Source: Citrobacter arsenatis (lineage in GTDB: Bacteria > Pseudomonadota > Gammaproteobacteria > Enterobacterales > Enterobacteriaceae). Taken from it: 64,000 bases of DNA. The notes below the pieces were generated by a model, which saw nothing but the letters and a program-made list of their open reading frames with translations, ran no database searches and was not told the origin of the DNA. Numbering within the stretch: the first letter of the stretch is position 1; every line of letters starts with the position of its first letter. The position numbers and the translations under genes were made by a program. Positions 61,264-64,000 of the stretch are shown piece by piece. The stretch is taken from positions 2,852,001-2,916,000 of the forward strand of contig NZ_CP037864.1 in the NCBI RefSeq assembly GCF_004353845.1, written 5' to 3'.

Positions 61264-62298
61264 TTAGCGTACTGATTGTCGGGAAACCAACGATGGAGAA
61301 AACAGAAACTCCTCTGGTGGCATATCCGGGTTTTCTGTCCGCTCAATCAATCGGTCAACCATCACCTCTGCTATTTCCCGAAGCGGTGGCATGATAGAGG
61401 TCAGGCCAGGGAAAACCAGCCCAGCGAGCGGGATATTGTCGATACCCACAATCGAAATTTGTTGCGGGACATGGATCCCCGCCTGATGCAAACCGGCCAT
61501 TAGCCCAATACCCAGGGCGTCGTTAATCGCCACAATACCATCAGGGAACACTGGCTGTTGGCTGATTTTCAACGCCAGCGCCCGTCCAAGTTCGGTCATT
61601 TCCGTATCGCCATAGGCTGCCATGGCCTGACCTTCAATGATCATACCTTCTCGATAAAGCCCGTGGTATTGCACCGCACGGAGAAATCCTTCGATTTTAT
61701 GTGCTCGGCTGGGAGTCATCCCTTCCACCGTGGCAAACGCGAGACGACGGCATCCTTGGGCAATAAGATGTTCTGCAGCCATTCGCCCGGCCTCAATGTT
61801 GTCCATGGATACGCTGTCCAGCGCATAATGATCAGACTGCGCACGCGTTGGCATACGACCATCATAGTTCACCATCACCATACCCTGCTCTGCAGCTCGC
61901 GCAAAATGCGCTTTTTCAATATCACAGGCGGCGACGATAATTCCACGGACACCGTGGGAAAACATATCGTCCAGAAAGGCTTCTTCTTCTTCAATCTGCC
62001 GGTAGGTATTACCTATCAGCACTCTGAACTGACGCTTTTTGGCGGCCAGATCGACTTCACGAGCCAGAGCAGCGAAGCTGGGATTCACAATCGACGGCAC
62101 CAGCAGGCCAATCATTTTAGCCTGCCCGGTCTTAAGCTGCTGCGCCACCCTATTTGGAAAGTAATTCAGCGTCTGCATACTCTGCTGGATACGCACCAGG
62201 GTTTCAGCCCGCATTTGATCGGTACGACCGTTAAGCACATTGGATACCGTACTCACGGAAACACCAGCGTGCTTTGCGACATCACGAATATTCGCCAT
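61264..62298 (-). CDS. LacI-family transcriptional regulator
   Basis: Repressor of 344 residues. The N-terminal helix-turn-helix and hinge read MANIRDVAKHAGVSVSTVSN (1-20) with the hinge leucine near VAQQLKTG; the periplasmic-binding-like ligand domain follows from about residue 62. It is convergent with the TRAP/SDR operon and has a TGTAACGTTACA site 90 bases before its own start, matching one at the TRAP promoter. It therefore probably represses both, relieved by the substrate or a catabolite. Confidence 0.93.
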   Translation of the reverse strand: MANIRDVAKHAGVSVSTVSNVLNGRTDQMRAETLVRIQQSMQTLNYFPNRVAQQLKTGQAKMIGLLVPSIVNPSFAALAREVDLAAKKRQFRVLIGNTYRQIEEEEAFLDDMFSHGVRGIIVAACDIEKAHFARAAEQGMVMVNYDGRMPTRAQSDHYALDSVSMDNIEAGRMAAEHLIAQGCRRLAFATVEGMTPSRAHKIEGFLRAVQYHGLYREGMIIEGQAMAAYGDTEMTELGRALALKISQQPVFPDGIVAINDALGIGLMAGLHQAGIHVPQQISIVGIDNIPLAGLVFPGLTSIMPPLREIAEVMVDRLIERTENPDMPPEEFLFSPSLVSRQSVR

Positions 62299-62387
62299 AC
62301 CTCTCCTTTACGGTAAATGATGAATGGCGTAAGTCTTTAATACTTGGTATCGCCATTTTCTTTAGATTATGAACTACAACGGTTTAG

Positions 62388-62399
62388 TGTAACGTTACA
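62388..62399. promoter_or_regulatory. Operator in front of the LacI-family gene
   Basis: TGTAACGTTACA, a perfect palindrome identical to the one at 56763-56774. Position upstream of the regulator gene indicates autoregulation. Confidence 0.78.
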
Positions 62400-63056
62400 G
62401 GCCACACTGTCAATGCAAGGTATCAGCAAGAAAAGACAAATTTGACTGCCATGACAAATGGCAAGTTAAGTACAGGTTGGGATTAATACATCATGACTCA
62501 ACGTTCACTATCAGCAGAAAGATGATTTACTCAACAACTCAGGCATGGTACCACTATCAGCCTTTTTCTTGTAACTCTGCCAGCATACTTCAAACGATTA
62601 AAGGGGCTGTTTACAGTTTTCTCATCAGAACCTGCAAATTCATCTGGAGCATTATTCCCAGAATACAGCAATAATTAGTTGAAACTACGATAGCTTGCCA
62701 AGGTTACCATAATCAAAGTGATTACAGCCGTGAGTATAATAAGAGCATTAAGATCAGTATAATAAGTCACTGTCCTATGCCCTGATAAATATCACCGCCT
62801 CATGTGGTTTCATTAAAATTCATGAAAGTTGCAAAAACAGTCATATGTAATAGATAGCTAACTTACGCACCATTGATATATAACATTCATTTAATTGCAT
62901 AAGATAAACACGTTAACAATACTAAATCAGAAATATGTATAAAAAAGGAGGCAAAAAAACTTGGTCTCCTTTTCACAGAAATTAACGTACTTTTACATTA
63001 ATCATCAGCATTAATATGTACTTATGCTTACTTGTATTTTTATAAACGAAAATTTG
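62400..63056. other. AT-rich gene-free region
   Basis: About 650 bases, strongly AT-rich from near 62650 on. Short frames here lack a Shine-Dalgarno and a recognisable product. One small hairpin (TGCCAT/ATGGCA, 62447-62463) and the terminator at 62941 are the only structures noted. It marks the change from the TRAP locus to the RidA gene. Confidence 0.6.
62941..62973 (-). terminator. Terminator of the RidA-repeat gene
   Basis: On the minus strand AAGGAG...CTCCTT encloses a T-rich loop and is followed by six Ts, about 85 bases after the stop of the RidA-repeat gene. Confidence 0.65.
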
Positions 63057-64000
63057 TTATACATTTGGTTTAGTACCTTCAGCATGTGACACAACTGCAT
63101 CTATTTGGATCAAAGCATCGTCAGGTAAAGCTGATACGCCAATAGTTCTTCGTGCAGGAACACTATTAGGGAAGAAAGCAGGATATATTTCATCCACAGC
63201 ATCAATATCTTTGATATTTTTAAGGAAGATATTTACTTTAACCACATCATCCATACTATGATCAATACTTTCTACAATTGCTTTAATATTGTTTAAGCAT
63301 TGTCTCGCTTGCTCTTTAACGCCACCACTCACACATTCTCCAGTTTTAGGGTCTAAAGGTAACTGAGCAGAAATATGATTGTAATGTGAAAAGGCGACAG
63401 ATTGTGTCGATAAAGTACACCGTGGTGCATTTTCTGTATTATTTGTTTTAATAACAATACCATGCCTGTCCTCAACTAGCTGTGGTGGTGTACCGCCTCC
63501 AAATGATGCAACCGCCTCAATTTGTACCAAAGCCCCCATGGGTAAAGCTGCAACTGCAACCGTGGTTCGCGCTGGAACATAAGCAGCGGCTCTGGCGATA
63601 GCTGAGTCAGGAAAGAATGTTGTATAAATCTCATTTAGCTCTTCAATATCCTGGATGTTTTTAAGAAAGATATTTATCTTTACAATGTCATCAAAAGGAA
63701 CATTGATACTTTCTAAAATTGCTTTGATATTTCTTAAACACTGGTAAGCCTGCTCTCTGAGACCGCCAGCAACTAAGCTACTAGTTCCGGGAACAATAGG
63801 CAATTGAGCTGAAAGATTAATGTAATGTGAGAATGCAACTGTTTGAGATGATAAAAAATTTTGTGGCGCACTTTTCGTATTACTTGTTACTTTTATTAGA
63901 TCACCTGCCTGTGGTGCAGCCGGAATAGTTCCTTCCCCGTTTGAAACAATGGCTTCTACCTGTATCAGAGCCTCCATAGGTAAAGCTGTAACGGCTACAA
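63057..64000 (-). CDS. Multi-module RidA (YjgF/YER057c/UK114) protein, 5' end beyond window
   Basis: RidA proteins hydrolyse reactive enamine/imine intermediates and are normally single 130-residue domains that form trimers. This frame runs off the window end and carries two complete modules plus the tail of a third. The last strand motif appears as VAVTALPMEALIQVEAIVS, VAVAALPMGALVQIEAVAS and IGVSALPDDALIQIDAVVS. The substrate arginine (PAR, as R105 of E. coli RidA) is kept in both full modules, and the glutamate of IEA is D in the last. The ATG at 63977 is internal, as coding similarity continues past it. The region is AT-rich, suggesting transfer. Confidence 0.88.
   Translation of the reverse strand, partial: VAVTALPMEALIQVEAIVSNGEGTIPAAPQAGDLIKVTSNTKSAPQNFLSSQTVAFSHYINLSAQLPIVPGTSSLVAGGLREQAYQCLRNIKAILESINVPFDDIVKINIFLKNIQDIEELNEIYTTFFPDSAIARAAAYVPARTTVAVAALPMGALVQIEAVASFGGGTPPQLVEDRHGIVIKTNNTENAPRCTLSTQSVAFSHYNHISAQLPLDPKTGECVSGGVKEQARQCLNNIKAIVESIDHSMDDVVKVNIFLKNIKDIDAVDEIYPAFFPNSVPARRTIGVSALPDDALIQIDAVVSHAEGTKPNV

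Noticed and set aside
62477..62674. 65-codon frame in the AT-rich gap before the RidA gene
   Set aside because: There is no Shine-Dalgarno, no domain and an odd composition; it probably opens by chance.

Overview
The window is a contiguous piece of an Enterobacteriaceae chromosome, closest in gene content and protein sequence to the E. coli/Salmonella/Citrobacter group; the H-NS, NarK and LolB sequences point to a Citrobacter-like organism rather than E. coli K-12. This rests on recalled reference proteins, not on a database search.

Bases 1 to about 39.8 kb are conserved backbone in E. coli order: hns, galU, rssB, rssA, ychJ, purU, two tandem tRNA-Tyr genes with an rtT-like tail, the nitrate respiration cluster narIJHG-narK-narXL, ychO, ychN, chaCBA, the kdsA-sirB1-sirB2-prmC-prfA-hemA operon, lolB, ispE, prs, dauA, ychH, pth and ychF. 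The nitrate block is self-contained: NarX/NarL sense nitrate, FNR sites sit in front of narG and narK, and narGHJI encodes the membrane-bound reductase. Two additions break the backbone. One is a DUF1883 gene between ychN and chaC. The other, between dauA and ychH, is dat-ddc (2,4-diaminobutyrate to 1,3-diaminopropane) divergent from a second LysC-type aspartokinase, whose end product feeds the aspartate-semialdehyde pool used by Dat. This aspartokinase differs from E. coli LysC at several lysine-feedback positions and is preceded by about 145 nt of tandem hairpins.

From about 39.8 to 55.3 kb lies an accessory region rich in small-molecule redox and hydrolase genes, each near a LysR-type regulator: three aldo-keto reductases, a YahK-like zinc alcohol dehydrogenase, a two-domain carboxymuconolactone-decarboxylase-like lipoprotein, a cyclophilin-like protein, a NepI-like MFS exporter, a secreted alpha/beta-hydrolase, an SRPBCC protein, an NmrA-like NAD(P)-binding protein and four LysR genes. 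It begins with a scar in which fragments of two different hydrolase genes are joined. It ends at a DUF1471 gene cut off by a 1.2-kb IS3-family element whose own transposase frame is broken.

From about 56.6 to 62.4 kb is a sugar or sugar-acid uptake operon: TRAP binding protein, fused TRAP permease (DctQM), SDR dehydrogenase and an RbsD/FucU-family mutarotase, with a convergent LacI-family repressor. The same 12-bp palindrome lies before the TRAP operon and before the repressor gene. The window ends in an AT-rich stretch with the 3' part of a gene encoding at least three fused RidA modules.
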